DNA from: Ctenosaura bakeri
Lineage: Eukaryota; Chordata; Lepidosauria; Squamata; Iguanidae
Assembly: GCA_948474755.1 (NCBI GenBank)
Contig: CAOLHI010000485.1
Coordinates: forward strand, 402,001 to 466,000
DNA: 64,000 nt
Reading direction: 5' to 3'
This document shows positions 32,462 through 43,195 of the stretch, one piece after another; positions within the stretch are counted from its first letter, which is position 1; every line of letters starts with the position of its first letter. A model generated the notes under the pieces. It was not told the DNA's origin and did no database searches. It saw only the letters and a program-made list of their open reading frames with translations. The position numbers were made by a program, and so were the translations under genes.

Positions 32462-32709
32462 TGTTATAACATTTTGGGTTAAATGGCCATCCAATAACAC
32501 AAAAGGTCAATATAGTCCAGGTACAGCTTGAAGGAGGCCCCCTCCCGTTTTGTGTGGGGAAACGCTCCAAAGAAGGGGGGGGGAAACCCGGGGCACTTTA
32601 AATTTCAGTCTCCCGCAATCATATTGGCGATAGCGTCCCCCCCAGGGTTCCCCCTTCCCTGGATCCTCCTGGAAGAGTCATGAGGACGGGACTCCCTGTC
32701 GGTGGCGTC
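32462..32709 (-). other. 3' UTR of the Harbinger transposase gene
   Basis: It lies between the transposase stop codon (32710-32712) and the minus-strand poly(A) signal. No other feature is seen. Confidence 0.45.
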
Positions 32710-33318
32710 TCAGGGGTTTAAGGGGGCTGGCTTCTGTATCACGGGGTGGAGAAGGTGCCCTTTGCTCTCACAAATGTTGTGTAGCACCACACAAGCAGAC
32801 ACCACGGGGAGGTAGTTCTTCTCCGAGACGGTAAAAAGGGGGCCCAAAAGACACCCCCATTTGGGCCCTTTAAAACCTTTTCCAAATGCGCGCTCCACAA
32901 CATTCCTACAGTGGTTGAACACCCTGTTGTAGGCTATCTTCTTGGGGGTGAGATGTCCGCCGAAGGTTTCATTAGCCATCTCGACAGTGGGTATCAGCGT
33001 CGCCCCGAATAACTGGGCCTATGGTGACACCGTCTATGGTGATGGTCGGGTTCCCGGGTCAAATTTCCAGCCTCCATGGCATGCCCGAGTGATGAGTGCC
33101 TGAAAAGGGAAAGGGATCGTGCGTTCTTCCAGTGTAGCCCAGCACGATGTCCACAAACCTCCCCCAATGATCCCCCTGTTCCCTGTAGGAGAATGGAAAA
33201 TGCGCTCTTCCTGTTCAAAATTCTTCCCCGCGCCCCTTGGGTGGTCTTCTTTTTATGTGCGTGCCATCCACAGCTCCAACGCACGGGGGGGGGGAAACTG
33301 GCGGAAACCATCCATAAT
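32710..33318 (-). CDS. HARBI1-like DDE transposase, catalytic exon, frameshifted
   Basis: The minus strand enters after a strong acceptor (CTCTACATTCACAG, 33319 side). Recognisable landmarks in order: IMDGFRQFP, then AVDGTH with the first catalytic Asp (codon 33266-33268); an FNRK/SILLQG-like segment; a DIVLGYTGRTHD segment; TITIDGV..VIRGDA with the second Asp (32999-33001); and TFGGHLTPKKIAYNR, NHCRNVVERAFG with the catalytic Glu (32893-32895). The end is NYLPVVSACVVLHNICE. All three DDE residues are present. The landmarks lie in different frames, with breaks at a C/G run near 33285-33293 and near 33190-33200, 33000 and 32972. DDE nuclease activity would cut at TIRs with 3-bp targets. Non-functional as read. 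Confidence 0.88.
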
Positions 33319-33978
33319 CTGTGAATGTAGAGGGCAAGGAAACAAGTAGTCAGTTTGTAGCTGGTTTGAGATAAAAATATTTGTGGTGGCGCACGCCCCA
33401 CACACCCCATGGGACCTGGTTGGCCTCCCAGTGTCTTGGAGGACAGGACACAACTTCATTGCTTGGCCCACACATTAAAACGGGCACCAAATCCAAAGAA
33501 ATCCGCGTTCCCCCCTGGGGTGATAAAATAACACTGTGGGGAAAAAAAAGGGAAGCCTCACAGAGTGTACCTGGTTGCCTTAGCAGTTATGTCATGCTGA
33601 TGGAGGGGGAAAATGCCCTGCTGCCTCCCGCTCATCCCAAGGGGCCATGATGGCCGAGATGGCATATACTGTGTTTTGCTGGAACGCCCCCAAACCTGAA
33701 GGTCCACAACCACATCCCGCAGTGCCTCCACAGCTAGTTGTTTTCAGCTGGTATCTTTACAGGGGAACTTTCTGCTGGCAGGCCTTAATTGATAAACCGG
33801 AAAAACCGGGGGCCCCGTGGAGATCCATGCACTTTCTTCTGGGTGGCAATTTGCTTAGCAACTCTACATTCTTGGCGCCAGTTCACTGCAAAACCCAACC
33901 TCTTCTCCCAGAGAAAACCAAACCCCCTCCTCCCCATTTAAGCCCACTGGGTTTGGGAATCAGCGTCCTTTCCCCCCC
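33319..33978 (-). other. Probable intron of the transposase gene
   Basis: The homology to HARBI1-like proteins stops after the LGDYR segment near 33979 and resumes at 33318 after a good acceptor. No canonical GT donor is visible at the left edge, where a G-run (CCGGGGGGGAAAGG on the minus strand) occurs, so the donor may have decayed. Overlapping open frames here have no motif. Confidence 0.45.
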
Positions 33979-34396
33979 GGTAGTCCCCCAAGCACACAGT
34001 GGACGCAAGGAGTTCATGCTCGATCGCAAGGCACACTTCGATCACGATGACAGACACCATTGACACTCCCAGGCCAAAATTTTTCGCTGTCTTCCGGTAT
34101 ATCAGGGGCGATGTAAGCCACCACACGGTGATGGCCACCCTCTCCTCTACAGAAATCGCTTGCCTCATCCTTGTGGTTCTTCTTTCAAGGTAGGGACGCA
34201 GGGCCCCGCGATTTCAAAAAAGGGTGGCTTTCGTCATCCGGAAGTGGTACAACCACTGGTAGTCATCCCATTTCTGCAGCACCTCCTCGCTCCACCACGT
34301 CCGCCGCATCCGCTCCCGAACCCACCACCTTCTGGGGCGCGGGAATTCATACAAGAGAGGTGTAAGAATTGTGTAATACAACCTCGAGCGTCTCAT
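33979..34396 (-). CDS. HARBI1-like transposase, N-terminal exon, with in-frame stop
   Basis: It reads RRWWVRERMRRTWW and QWLYHFRMTKATLF, then a TGA at 34214-34216, then in the same frame ALRPYLERRTTRMR, SVEERVAITVWWL and VIVIEVCLAIEHELL. This is the helix-turn-helix-containing N-terminal region found upstream of the DDE domain in Harbinger transposases. The stop adjoins a T run, and the local reading could also be explained by two compensating indels rather than one substitution. First ATG used is 34396. The segment upstream (34400-34900) would be promoter. Confidence 0.8.
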
Positions 34397-34894
34397 GGCA
34401 GCGCGACGGTTCCTTGCGAGCCTGCGCCTACTCGCACCATCTTCGGGCCAGCAATTTCAAGCGCTCCTAACAAGGCTGCAATTTCTGTCATAAACGGGGC
34501 AAGGAGCCCAGCTATTTCCCTCAACTGCTCGTTCGCCATACTCAAAACAGCAAAAAGCGAGCGGCAGGGGAAAAATTTTACAAAAGTTTCCGCGGCGCTT
34601 CAGCAGGCGCGGGGGAGGGGGTGGATCCCGGGAGGGTGTGAGGGGACGCACGTGCGGTTTTTGGGGTCATTGATGACGCCCAAAATTTTACTTTTTGAAA
34701 AAAGGGCACTGCCAATCAAACGCTAGGTAGGGCGGGGAAAGGGCAACGTTGGGAGGGGCTATGGCCGCGCTTTTGTGCGATAATGCCCGCCTAGCCCTTG
34801 CCGATCGAGCCATGAGAAACGACCAAAAATTCGGCACGTTTTAGTGGGGATTGGGGGAAAAACCTGCCTGGATCGCGGTGGGAAGATTTCAGCG
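34397..34894 (-). promoter_or_regulatory. Right subterminal region and transposase upstream region
   Basis: CpG- and G-rich sequence between the TIR and the transposase start. In Harbinger elements the subterminal DNA holds transposase/Myb binding sites; I see no repeated word that I can assign with certainty. Confidence 0.35.
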
Positions 34895-34912
34895 CCCCGT
34901 GTGAAAAGGGCC
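34895..34912 (-). repeat. Harbinger right terminal inverted repeat
   Basis: CCCCGTGTGAAAAGGGCC is an exact complement of 27126-27143. TAG follows (34913-34915). Confidence 0.95.
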
Positions 34913-35097
34913 TAGGATTTAAATCCCTGCTCATCCATGGAAAGCCACTGGGTGACCTTGAGCAAGTCATACACTCTCAACCTCAGAGGGAGGCAAAGGC
35001 AAACCTCCTATGAACAAGTCTTGCCATGAAATTCACATGATAGGGTCATCTTAGAGTCTCCATAAGTCAGAAATGACTTGAAGGCACACAACAACAA
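34913..35097 (+). mobile_element. Sauria-type SINE, 3' part, continuing from 27125
   Basis: It resumes at the B-box region (TAGGATTTAAATCCC) and runs through the body (GTGACCTTGAGCAAGTC, CTCAACCTCAGAGGGAGGC) to ATAAGTCAGAAATGACTTG and an ACAACAACAA tail. TTTGCAG follows at 35101-35107 and matches 27066-27072, the SINE's own target duplication. Confidence 0.93.
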
Positions 35098-35254
35098 GTG
35101 TTTGCAGGTCAGTGGGGATTTCAGCATATAATTAAGTATAATTAATCAAGTCCTAGAACCCAGCCATGGCTAACAGTGGTAAGATATTCTCTAAAACAAT
35201 TGTGAATCAGTATGTGGAATAATGGGGTTAGATAGTGATGAAGTGTACTGGTAA

Positions 35255-35445
35255 GTATAGCATCATAAAACTAGGACTTTCAGAGACCAGAATTCAAATC
35301 CCTGCTGTGCCACGGAAACCCACTGGATGACCTTGGGCAAGTCACATACTCTCAGCCTATCGAGATGGCAGTAGTACACCTCATCTTGCTAGGAAAGCGA
35401 TGAGTCACCATAAGTCAGATTCAACGTGAAGACATATAACAGCAA
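35255..35445 (+). mobile_element. Sauria-type SINE, diverged
   Basis: B-box region AGAATTCAAATCCC, GAAACCCACTGGATGACCTTGGGCAAGTCAC, then CACCATAAGTCAGATTCAACG and an imperfect ACA-type tail. The tRNA head is eroded. Confidence 0.8.
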
Positions 35446-36508
35446 TGAGAAATAATACAAGATCACAGAATTGCACTTCTCTTGGTTCATAGAAGAAGCT
35501 CTTCCTCTTGACCTTGAAGTTTCAATTCCTTGACCCTCTTACTTGGTTCATGATGACAACAAAACAAAGAAAATCAGTGCGTGCACACCCCTTCAGGTCA
35601 AATTCCCCAAATGTATGCTGAAAATAAAACATTCAGATAAATAAATAAAGTATTCACATGATGTGAGACTGAAGTGTACATTTAATTTTATTATTCTACT
35701 TGGATGATAAATTATAAGCTAGGCTGTTTTTTTTCCCTTTAGCCTGCTAGCAAAAATACTCCCTAAGATCTCTATCTTGTACTGTCACTGTATGTACCTA
35801 AGGTATATCAAGCACTCCAGGCTTTGTAAAATGCATCTTGATTGGCAAAGAAAATGGCATTTTTGTGAGACGTTCTCATTTGATTTGGCAGCTCAGATGG
35901 TTCAAGGCCTTTTCGTCTCCAACTTCTGAAGGAATTGAACTGTTTTGCAAAGTACTCTGCTTAAATGGACATGAACTGCTTACCTTCACTGCCAATGAGA
36001 TCATTTAGAAAATCAAAACAAAAGCAGTATTGATTTAAAAGAATGGAAATGATGACACAAGTCTTAAAGCTGGAGAAGAGATCAGTGTCATAATCCAGTG
36101 GATCTCCTTTACAGTGAGAAAGTTAACTAGTTAGAACCCACACATCCTTCATATTTGGGTGTTCCTATACTCACAAATATAATAGGATTTAGGAAAGAAT
36201 ACAGCCCCATATTATGCACATTTTCCTCAGTAGGAACTCATGAAGAGTTTACAGTTTAGGTGGCTTTGTCCTTCTTTCTAACAATAATGCTTTCCATATG
36301 AATTGTGCTAGGACAGTGGACTGCATATTCAGAAAAGTAAATTTCTTGTCTTCATCTTCTATTCTGAATTTGTATTATCCCAGCCACTCTCAAGACATCT
36401 ATGCCCAAGCCTCTTAAGGGCTTTACTTTCACTTATACTTTCAAATTTGTATTGGAGAATGGTTAGACCATGATGCGACCAGCAGAAAAGGAAGGAAGAA
36501 AGAAAGAA

Positions 36509-36555
36509 GTAGGTAGGTAGGTAGGTAGGTAGGTAGGTAGGTAGGTAGGTAGGTT
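36509..36555. repeat. (GTAG)n microsatellite
   Basis: Eleven to twelve uninterrupted tetranucleotide units after an (AAGAA/GGAA) purine run. Confidence 0.97.
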
Positions 36556-37439
36556 TGACCATGAAGTAGCCAGGAAAAAAGAGTACAGACTAGTCACGGA
36601 AAATTTCAAAGAACCAAGTAGAAAGCAGATGAAGTAACAGTCTCTCTGATTCTGTTGTGGTTTCTCTCTGACACTGTTGTCCTTGACATATTATACAACT
36701 CAAAGATGAGCCTTGCTTTTTTTCTCCTTGCTTTTTTTGCAAAGTATATAGATAGACATAATTTGAATCAGATATTCTCTTGCATAGTCTTTGGTTAAGT
36801 TGCATCACTTCAAACAAATATCAGAAATTATGGCTTGTTGCATTTTTCAGCAGACTTATGACAAAGGGAGATCTCATCCCTCCTCCATGAAGGCTGAAGG
36901 CAAACCAAACCTTTGCAGTTGAAAAAGTGTTTTTTGGAGACATGAAGGGAGAGTATATGGTCCTCCAGAAACTATTGTCCTCCACTTTCAATCGTCTCCT
37001 GCCAGTATGCCCAACTGTTGGGGATGATGTGAGCTGCAGGCTAACAATTTCAGAGGCCCACAATTTTCCACCCTTGTACTGACATTACAGACATAGTCTC
37101 TTACAGTTCATTGGGGACTACACCATCTTGCTAATGGATTAAGACAGAACTACATTGTGCAGTGAACTTTACTGTTTGCAAGTAAATTTCATGTTATTAG
37201 CAACTTTTTGGAGAAATTTTCAGTGGAAAGCAGCATGTAGGATTTTCAGTGAGAAAAGATAAAAGGTTAAATTTGTGCCATGGTCTTGATAATCCCCATC
37301 CCATGTTGCTGTGGTTGTTGTTCAGAGGTGAGAGAAGAGGAAGAGTTAAAGTGCAAAACATCTGGAGTGCCAACGCATCTCCTCTTTTGCGTAAGACCCT
37401 GGGACCATCCAATGAAGCTAATGGTGGGAGCTTTAGGAT

Positions 37440-37740
37440 ACTCCAGCACTACCACACAGTCAGACTATGGAACACACTACCTCAAGCTGTAATGGGTTCC
37501 ATCAACTTGGATGGTTTTCAAAAGAGAGTAGAAAAATTCATGGAGGATACGGCTGTCAGTGGCTACTAGTTATAATGGCTCAGTGGTTCTTTCAAGATTT
37601 GCAGTATTATATCTCAACACCAGCTGTGGGGGAGCAAGAACATGACAGGGCTGTTGCCCCTATGTCCTGCTTGTGGGCTTCCTCTAGACACTGGAGGAAC
37701 AGATCTTTGGTCTGAGCCAGTGGGGCTATTCTTAACTATC
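37440..37740. repeat. Interspersed repeat fragment, unclassified
   Basis: The sequence of words 'CTACCTCAAGCTGTAATGG', 'CAACTTGGATGGTTTTCAAAAG', 'AAATTCATGGAGGATACGGCTG', 'GTGGCTACTAG', 'ATGTCCTGCTTGTGGGCTTCC', 'TTTGGTCTGAGCCAGTGGGGC' is one I associate with a common repeat of lizard genomes. The class is not assigned. Confidence 0.5.
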
Positions 37741-38125
37741 TTCAGGCAGATTTAGCATGAGCTTTCTTCCAGCTGTATTCAAGCTAGCTCCCAAGTGAGT
37801 AGCTAATGCCACTGGAGATCATGCTCTGAGGTTAGTGGAGCAGTACATTTTTAAAGAAGTGAACATTTAAGGTGCTAAATCCTATCCTCAAAATAGCACC
37901 TGGGACTGCTCCTTCAAAATTTGGATTAAAACCTGGAGCTGTTTACCATCCCAGTGACATCAGGGCCACCAGCCTCCACTGCAAAATGCTCTTAATTTCC
38001 CCAGTGTAAGTGAGGTGGCATTGAACAAGAGGAGGCAGGAGTCATGAATGTTTTAACATTTGAACATGCATGGATATTAACTAAGTAATTTATTTTGAGC
38101 TGATGTACTCTAGTGGTGTTGGCTT
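37741..38125. other. Non-coding stretch with a half-palindrome repeat fragment
   Basis: About 37860-37985 carries one arm (TCCTTCAAAATTTGGATTAAAACCTGGAG..CCACCAGCCTCCACTGC) of the family described at 55650. Confidence 0.35.
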
Positions 38126-38350
38126 AAATACCCTAAAGGCACCAGATCCTGTCTGATCTTGGAAGCTAAGCAGGGTCAGCCCTGGTTAGTATATAGATGG
38201 GAGACTGCCAACGAACACCAGGTGCTGTAGGCTATATTTCAGAGCAAGGAGCTGACAAAGCAACTTCTGAGTTATTCCTTGCCTAGGAAAATCCTGTGAA
38301 ATTCATGAGGTTGCCATAAGTTGACAGGCAACTTGAATGCACACACACAT
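38126..38350 (+). mobile_element. 5S rRNA-derived SINE
   Basis: The first ~115 bp are a 5S rRNA relic: CTGATCTTGGAAGCTAAGCAGGGTC, CCTGGTTAGTATATAGATGGGAGACTGCC, ACCAGGTGCTGTAGGCT. Then comes a body with GAGCAAGGAGCTGACAAAGCAACTTCTGAG and a 3' end ATAAGTTGACAGGCAACTTG..CACACACACA, similar to the Sauria SINE tail. The 5S part keeps the internal Pol III control region in diverged form. I know such elements as 5S-Sauria SINEs. Confidence 0.9.
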
Positions 38351-41300
38351 AAATACACATACATGCTAGTGGTAGGAAATCCAAGGACAGATTATGCAAA
38401 CTGATGTCTAGTCACACAATGAGAATTATCTTCTCATGTCTTGCCTGCAGGCATTTTAACAGTGCCCTAATCTGTGTTTCCGTGTTCTTCCCCTCCCGTG
38501 AGCGGATTTGGGGTTGAGAATAGTGGGCTGAAGGAAGAAGGGGAACTAGTACTGTTGGTAAAAGGATACTCTTGGATCCAGCCCCTGTTTCCACTACAGT
38601 GGAGGGGAGAGCAAAGCTAAATGAGAGCAGTGTAAAGATGAAATTGGTTTGAGTCATCAGCAAAAGTGAGCATTGACATAATGAATAGGCAAGCCTCACG
38701 TGGCTTTTATAAAAATCAGGAAGTTATCATTAGGATTCCTAAACCTCAGGGCCTGCCCTATCCCATCTTCAGAGCAATGAGAAGGAATCTCAGCACAAGA
38801 TCACTAACTTGAAAGGTGTGTATATTTGTATATATGTATTTTTTTCTCATTTGTAAGACTTGGGCTATTTCCGCACCACACCTCACCTCACTCCTGGGAT
38901 GATCCATGTACGTTCTGGCATTGCCATTCGCAGGACAAGAGTGGTTTACCATTGTTCCCTTCCACACACGTTCCTTGGTGGTGGAGGAGTAGCAGCATTA
39001 ACTCCACTGATCCTTCCACATTATGGTGTCCATAGTGATGCTTTCTCCCCACCCTTTCCCCATCCCACAGCACCTGATGGGTCACCTTTTTTGGGGGGGC
39101 TTTTTTCCTAGTGGGTGGCATTGGATGCATCTGTGCATCCATGCATCAGGGTTCCTGGACTGACGATGGGAGCTGGTGCAATGGAGGAACTGCATACCAT
39201 CAGGTGATGGGGTGGTCACACTTTATGGAGTCAATAACAGACTTTTTCCATTATTGACATAGGGTGTGATATGGGCAGGTTAGGGGCAGTTGGCAGCAAG
39301 ATAGTGGCAGGTTGCCCATGATGTTGTGCAAAAGCACAGCTCCTGGAACTGTGATCACCTATCACTGTGGCTGGTGGACATGGTCGTGCAGAAATGGTCT
39401 CAGTGTTTTTTGTTTGAATGGCATACTCTGTGCAACTGTAGTTGATGCTTAATGCAGTCATGCTTCATGATATCACCAAGGCCTGTCCCCTTATGAAATC
39501 CTCTTGTAACATCATCAGGGCCATCACTCTGACATCACAAGGGATCACCTCTTGGTCTCAAGTTTTGGCCCTGACATCTCAAGACCTGGGATAGTCCTGA
39601 CTTAACAACCCCAGTGATCATCTACATGTGTAAGGAAGTCCTCCAGAAACTTCCTAAGCCAGCAGTTCAAGACTTCTAACATAGGAGAACCAAACCTACT
39701 AAGACGTTTATGGCAGGTGCATTAGATAAACCAGCACATTGCCTGCTGCTCTTAAAATGTAGCCTGCACTGTTGTCTTCAGATCTATTCTAGAGGTTTTT
39801 CAGTTACAGTGCTGAGAGACTGCAGTTAATAGATGATTTTATTAGATAGATTCAAAGCTCTGCGTTGGCCTTCTTGGGAGATAGACCAAGACGTTGATCA
39901 GGCCATGGATAATGTAGTTGCTAACGATTTCTTTTTTAAAAAGGAAAGGGGGAAAGAAACATTAAAAGCTATTACTCCTCATTGAGATAATTCTGGCAAC
40001 ATTATACTGTACAAGTGCACCTTTTGTGTAACAACAAAATGACAAAATTGAAATGTTAAAAGTAGAGTGCCTGAACAAAAGCCTGTGAAATCATTTAGAC
40101 AAGATCATTGTCCTGCCATTATAAAAGAACAGGAGTGACAGAATGGGACACAGGCAGAAAAGAAACCAGAGAGGCACTTGTCAGAATAAGGTAAAGAGGA
40201 TTCCTCTTTGTTCCATCTATCCTACTTGGAAGGATTTTCGGCTAACGACAGAGCACCCTCCTCTGGCAGTTTGCCCAAAATGAAAGTCTTCAAATTAGAG
40301 ACTGAAAGTCTTCTTCTTCTTCTTCTTCTTCTTCTTTTTAACAGGGCACTGAGACTCTTTTGCAGCTTGATGCCATAGCTTTGTTTTACTGCACTTTGAG
40401 TGATACCTAGTCACTTGTGTTTGCAATCAGATACACGCTTCAAGCATTAAGGGCATACCGCTTGCATTATTTTGTGGTGTAATCACTGCTACAGATAGTG
40501 TTTCTGAGCTTCTTGTCCAGACCATACTGTGTTGACTAGCATGGCTGCTGTCTGAGCTGTGTTGGAAAGGAAGCACTTAACCTGAGAACCAACCAAGCTT
40601 TCCATAAATCTTTCCTTTCTGTCACCAGGCCTTGGTTCCCCCTCTATGCCTTTCTCTTTACATATCACTCTCCTTCTGAATTTAAAAAGTCTAAAGAGAG
40701 CAGCTGCATGATTGTAACAGGGTGAGAGGGAAGACATTGGGTAAATCATGAGGGTTAGCATCTTGGGGTCTTGTAGCTTTAACAAGACAAGAGGAGGATT
40801 GATGGGAAATAATTGGGAGTGGAGGGGGAGGGATGTTCAGTCCAGAGTGGGGAGCATTTGGAGCAATGGCAAAGATGGAGCCAAAGGTTATGTTGGGTGT
40901 GGCATTACTACCACTTAGAATTTGGTTGCAGACACCCTTAAAAGGAGCAAGGATTTGTATACGCTGGGCTGAAAACAGAGATAATTATGTGCTAAGATAA
41001 AATGAAGCCTGTGTAAATTAAGAAAATCTGAATGCATTTGATTATTTTGCATTATTCTCCTTCTATTCTGAGGAAAGAAGGAAAGAAATTTTCACAGCAT
41101 GGTAATCAAGGGGTATATAATAATTTCCCTGCAACCGTGATTTCACCAGGCATTGTGTGCCCACTTCAGGTCTGTCCTCAGCACAATGAGGACTAGAATT
41201 TTTCATATAGTTTCACTGAATTTTGCACATGAAATTAACATACAAACTGAGAGCACTCAAAGAAGCAACACAACAATAAAGTTGGCAGCACTGATGCAGT

Positions 41301-41715
41301 AGGACACACTTTGTATTATCTTCCTGCAAAGGAAGCAGATGCAATTTATAAATGATAAAAGGCATCGTGGAGAAAGGAGAGACAGAGTATATCTAAAAGA
41401 TATCAGTGTAGTTTCTTACATACATCCAGCATGGACTCTTGTGCTTTTATTTGCCTCTTTCCCATCTGGGGAATAAGTGCAGGGTGAAATCAAAGAAAAA
41501 AACATATAGCAAAACCTGGATGCGTTCTGTAGGTGTTAGTCTTATTGTAGCATCTGTAGCAGAAATAGAGAAAAGTTGGAAGTTACTTTTTGCAAATAGG
41601 GCAATAGACACATAGATAATTTAGTGTGGCTGCAGAGACCTTTTAAAACAGTCATGGCTAGTGGCATCCATGTCAGTGCAGTGGTGCTCTGAGTTTTAGC
41701 CCATGTTACCCTGTA
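38351..41715. other. Non-coding stretch with candidate conserved block
   Basis: At 38866 the words CTATTTCCGCACCACACCTC resemble a Harbinger MITE end, but I could not find its partner terminus. About 39830-40160 is repeat-free and AT-rich, possibly conserved. No coding exon is supported; the open frame at 40489-40785 (minus) has no motif. Confidence 0.3.
40309..40336. repeat. (TTC)n microsatellite
   Basis: Nine to ten TTC/CTT units. Confidence 0.95.
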
Positions 41716-42585
41716 TGTTGGGGGTCCTGGGAGGGGCGCCCAAATTACGAAATAAAAACACAAGATGGGGGAAATTAGATTCAAGTACCCTCTCAAGCTA
41801 ACGAGAGGCAGGGTAACTTTAGCTGGGATCTTTTAACTCTATGTCTACAGTGTCAGGTCAGAGAGCAGTTAGACAAGTTCTAAAGCAACAAATAATATTT
41901 TTATTGGGAACAAACAACACAGAAGACACGACATACACGAACTAATTGAGAAATAGAAATGGAGAGTTTCGGGGGAATGAGTGATACGACACCTGTTCTC
42001 GTAGTCCTGGAGAGAATGGAGAGTTGCAGGGAAGAAAGCTCAGCGCGGTTCGCTGAAGGGAGCTCTCTGGACAAACCGACAGCAAGGCTGGATGAAACTC
42101 AGGAGTGATCCAGGCAGTCCCAACTCAGTTATTGGGAACTGAGGGGAAAGCGTCACTGGACAGAGCGCCAGCAAGGCTAGATGGAAGTCCAAGGTGATCT
42201 GAGGAAGGGTTGGAATTGAGCACCCTTTATAGGGTGGATTGTGCCTACAGGCCATGCCATGCTCGGTGAGAACAAAGGAATTTTAGAGCTGGACAAAGGC
42301 ATTGGAAAAGGTCAGGTTTTACATGATGAGCTTAGCGCTGGATGACAATAGTATGGCCAGTATGCAAATTGCCCAACATAAAGGAATGGCTCGGCCCTCG
42401 GCTGGGCGTCTTTGTGTAAAGTTGTGCTGAGCAAGATGGGTTTGCAAGAAGGAATGGTCCCTGAAGCATCGGAGAGGCATTAAGTTGCCTACCTAAATGA
42501 GGTTTGGAATGTACAACCATTAACGGCCGCACCTATTACGTGCTCGTCCGGTGGCCCTTGCAAACACGTGGAGTAGGGTGGCAGA
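41716..42585 (-). mobile_element. Probable solo LTR of an endogenous retroelement
   Basis: Read on the minus strand, the segment has a TATAAA box (CACCCTATAAAGGG, near 42228-42235), about 330 bp later an AATAAA signal (CCCAATAAAAATA, near 41900), and ends GGACCCCCAACA at 41716, a CA terminus. It is distinct from its flanks in composition, with several CpGs. The outer end, around TGCCACCCTACTCC near 42582, is a guess. No matching 4-6 bp target duplication was found and there is no internal coding region or second LTR nearby. Confidence 0.45.
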
Positions 42586-42654
42586 GAAAGGTCAAATAGA
42601 GACCAAATTGTTTGATATCAAGAGATATCTAGTGCTCTCACCAGTTATAGCATA

Positions 42655-42817
42655 ACCGCAGTAACACCCAGACTTTAAGGGCACTATCCAAGATGATAAC
42701 CCTAGCTCTACAATAGGTTTAGCACTTTGGATAGTTCCTTCAAACTTTGGACTAAATCCCATCATGGATTCACCACCCCACTGAGATAGGAAGCATCTTA
42801 CAACCACAGCTACCTGT
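42655..42817. repeat. Fold-back repeat (GACTTTAAxxxxCTATCCAAG family)
   Basis: CAGACTTTAAGGGCACTATCCAAG on the left pairs with TTGGATAGTTCCTTCAAACTTTGG on the right. Downstream GATTCACCACCCCACTG matches the outer part of the copy near 55650-55830. Probably a DNA-transposon relic. Confidence 0.55.
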
Positions 42818-43195
42818 AACATTTCAGAAATGAAAACTAGGAAAGATGTGGCCAGGCAACATCAGTGTGGGGTCAAGATGGCGAACTTATGATTGAGGAA
42901 GGATATACTAGCTTGGGGAGGCTGCAGCAGTTTGCTTTTGGTCTGAGTCTACTGAGAAAGACAAAAGTCTGCCTCTTATTCTCTCCTCACTTCTGTTAAT
43001 TGAGTGCAATCTACTTTTGTACTTTGAACTCAGTTTGCAGCAAATAACACAAGCTGAGGACCAAGGAGGGAAGCGGGAGGGGGAGAGAGAAACTGGGACA
43101 TTTAAAAGTTGCTGAAAAAGGGATAACTGAGGATTAATCAGGACTGTTCCTGCCAAATCAGGACATTTGAAGGGTATGGTGTTTATGATGGCAAC
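42818..43195 (-). repeat. Unclassified interspersed repeat, three-copy family, copy 2
   Basis: Inverse orientation to 22099 and 60799. On the minus strand it contains GATTTGGCAGGAACAGTCC, TTTTTCAGCAACTTTTAAATGTCC, TTTGCTGCAAACTGAG, AAACTGCTGCAGCCTCC, CGCCATCTTGACCCCACACTGA, TGTTGCCTGGCCACATC and TAGTTTTCATTTCTG in the same order. Confidence 0.75.

Larger units (their letters stand above)
27126..34912. mobile_element. PIF/Harbinger DNA transposon, multi-gene, decayed frames
   Basis: Ends are perfect 18-bp inverted repeats GGCCCTTTTCACACGGGG with a 3-bp TAG duplication. Contents from left to right: a candidate basic-protein gene (+), a SANT/trihelix-like gene (-), a divergent promoter, a Myb/SANT-like gene (+), a nested MITE, and a HARBI1-like DDE transposase (-). 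Convergent poly(A) signals lie between the last two genes. Transposase plus Myb-like protein is the known Harbinger pair: the Myb-like protein aids DNA binding and nuclear import of the transposase. The element is much richer in G+C and CpG than its flanks. Every recognisable frame has indels, many in mononucleotide runs, so this copy probably cannot make its proteins unless those are sequence errors. The length is large for the superfamily. Confidence 0.93.
35108..37439. other. Non-coding stretch with one SINE, a GTAG array and a candidate conserved block
   Basis: About 35640-36080 is repeat-free with TTTAATTTTATTATTC, TGATTTAAAAG and similar AT words; it could be conserved non-coding DNA. 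No exon is supported. Confidence 0.3.

Noticed and set aside
34160..34726. 188-codon plus-strand frame
   Set aside because: Antisense to the transposase N-terminal exon; no motif of its own.
38126..38240. 5S rRNA gene
   Set aside because: The 5S-like part is diverged and fused to a SINE body and tail; a second such copy exists at 48826.
38866..39240. Another Harbinger MITE starting CTATTTCCGCACCACAC
   Set aside because: Only one terminus-like sequence is visible; I could not find a matching inverted end.
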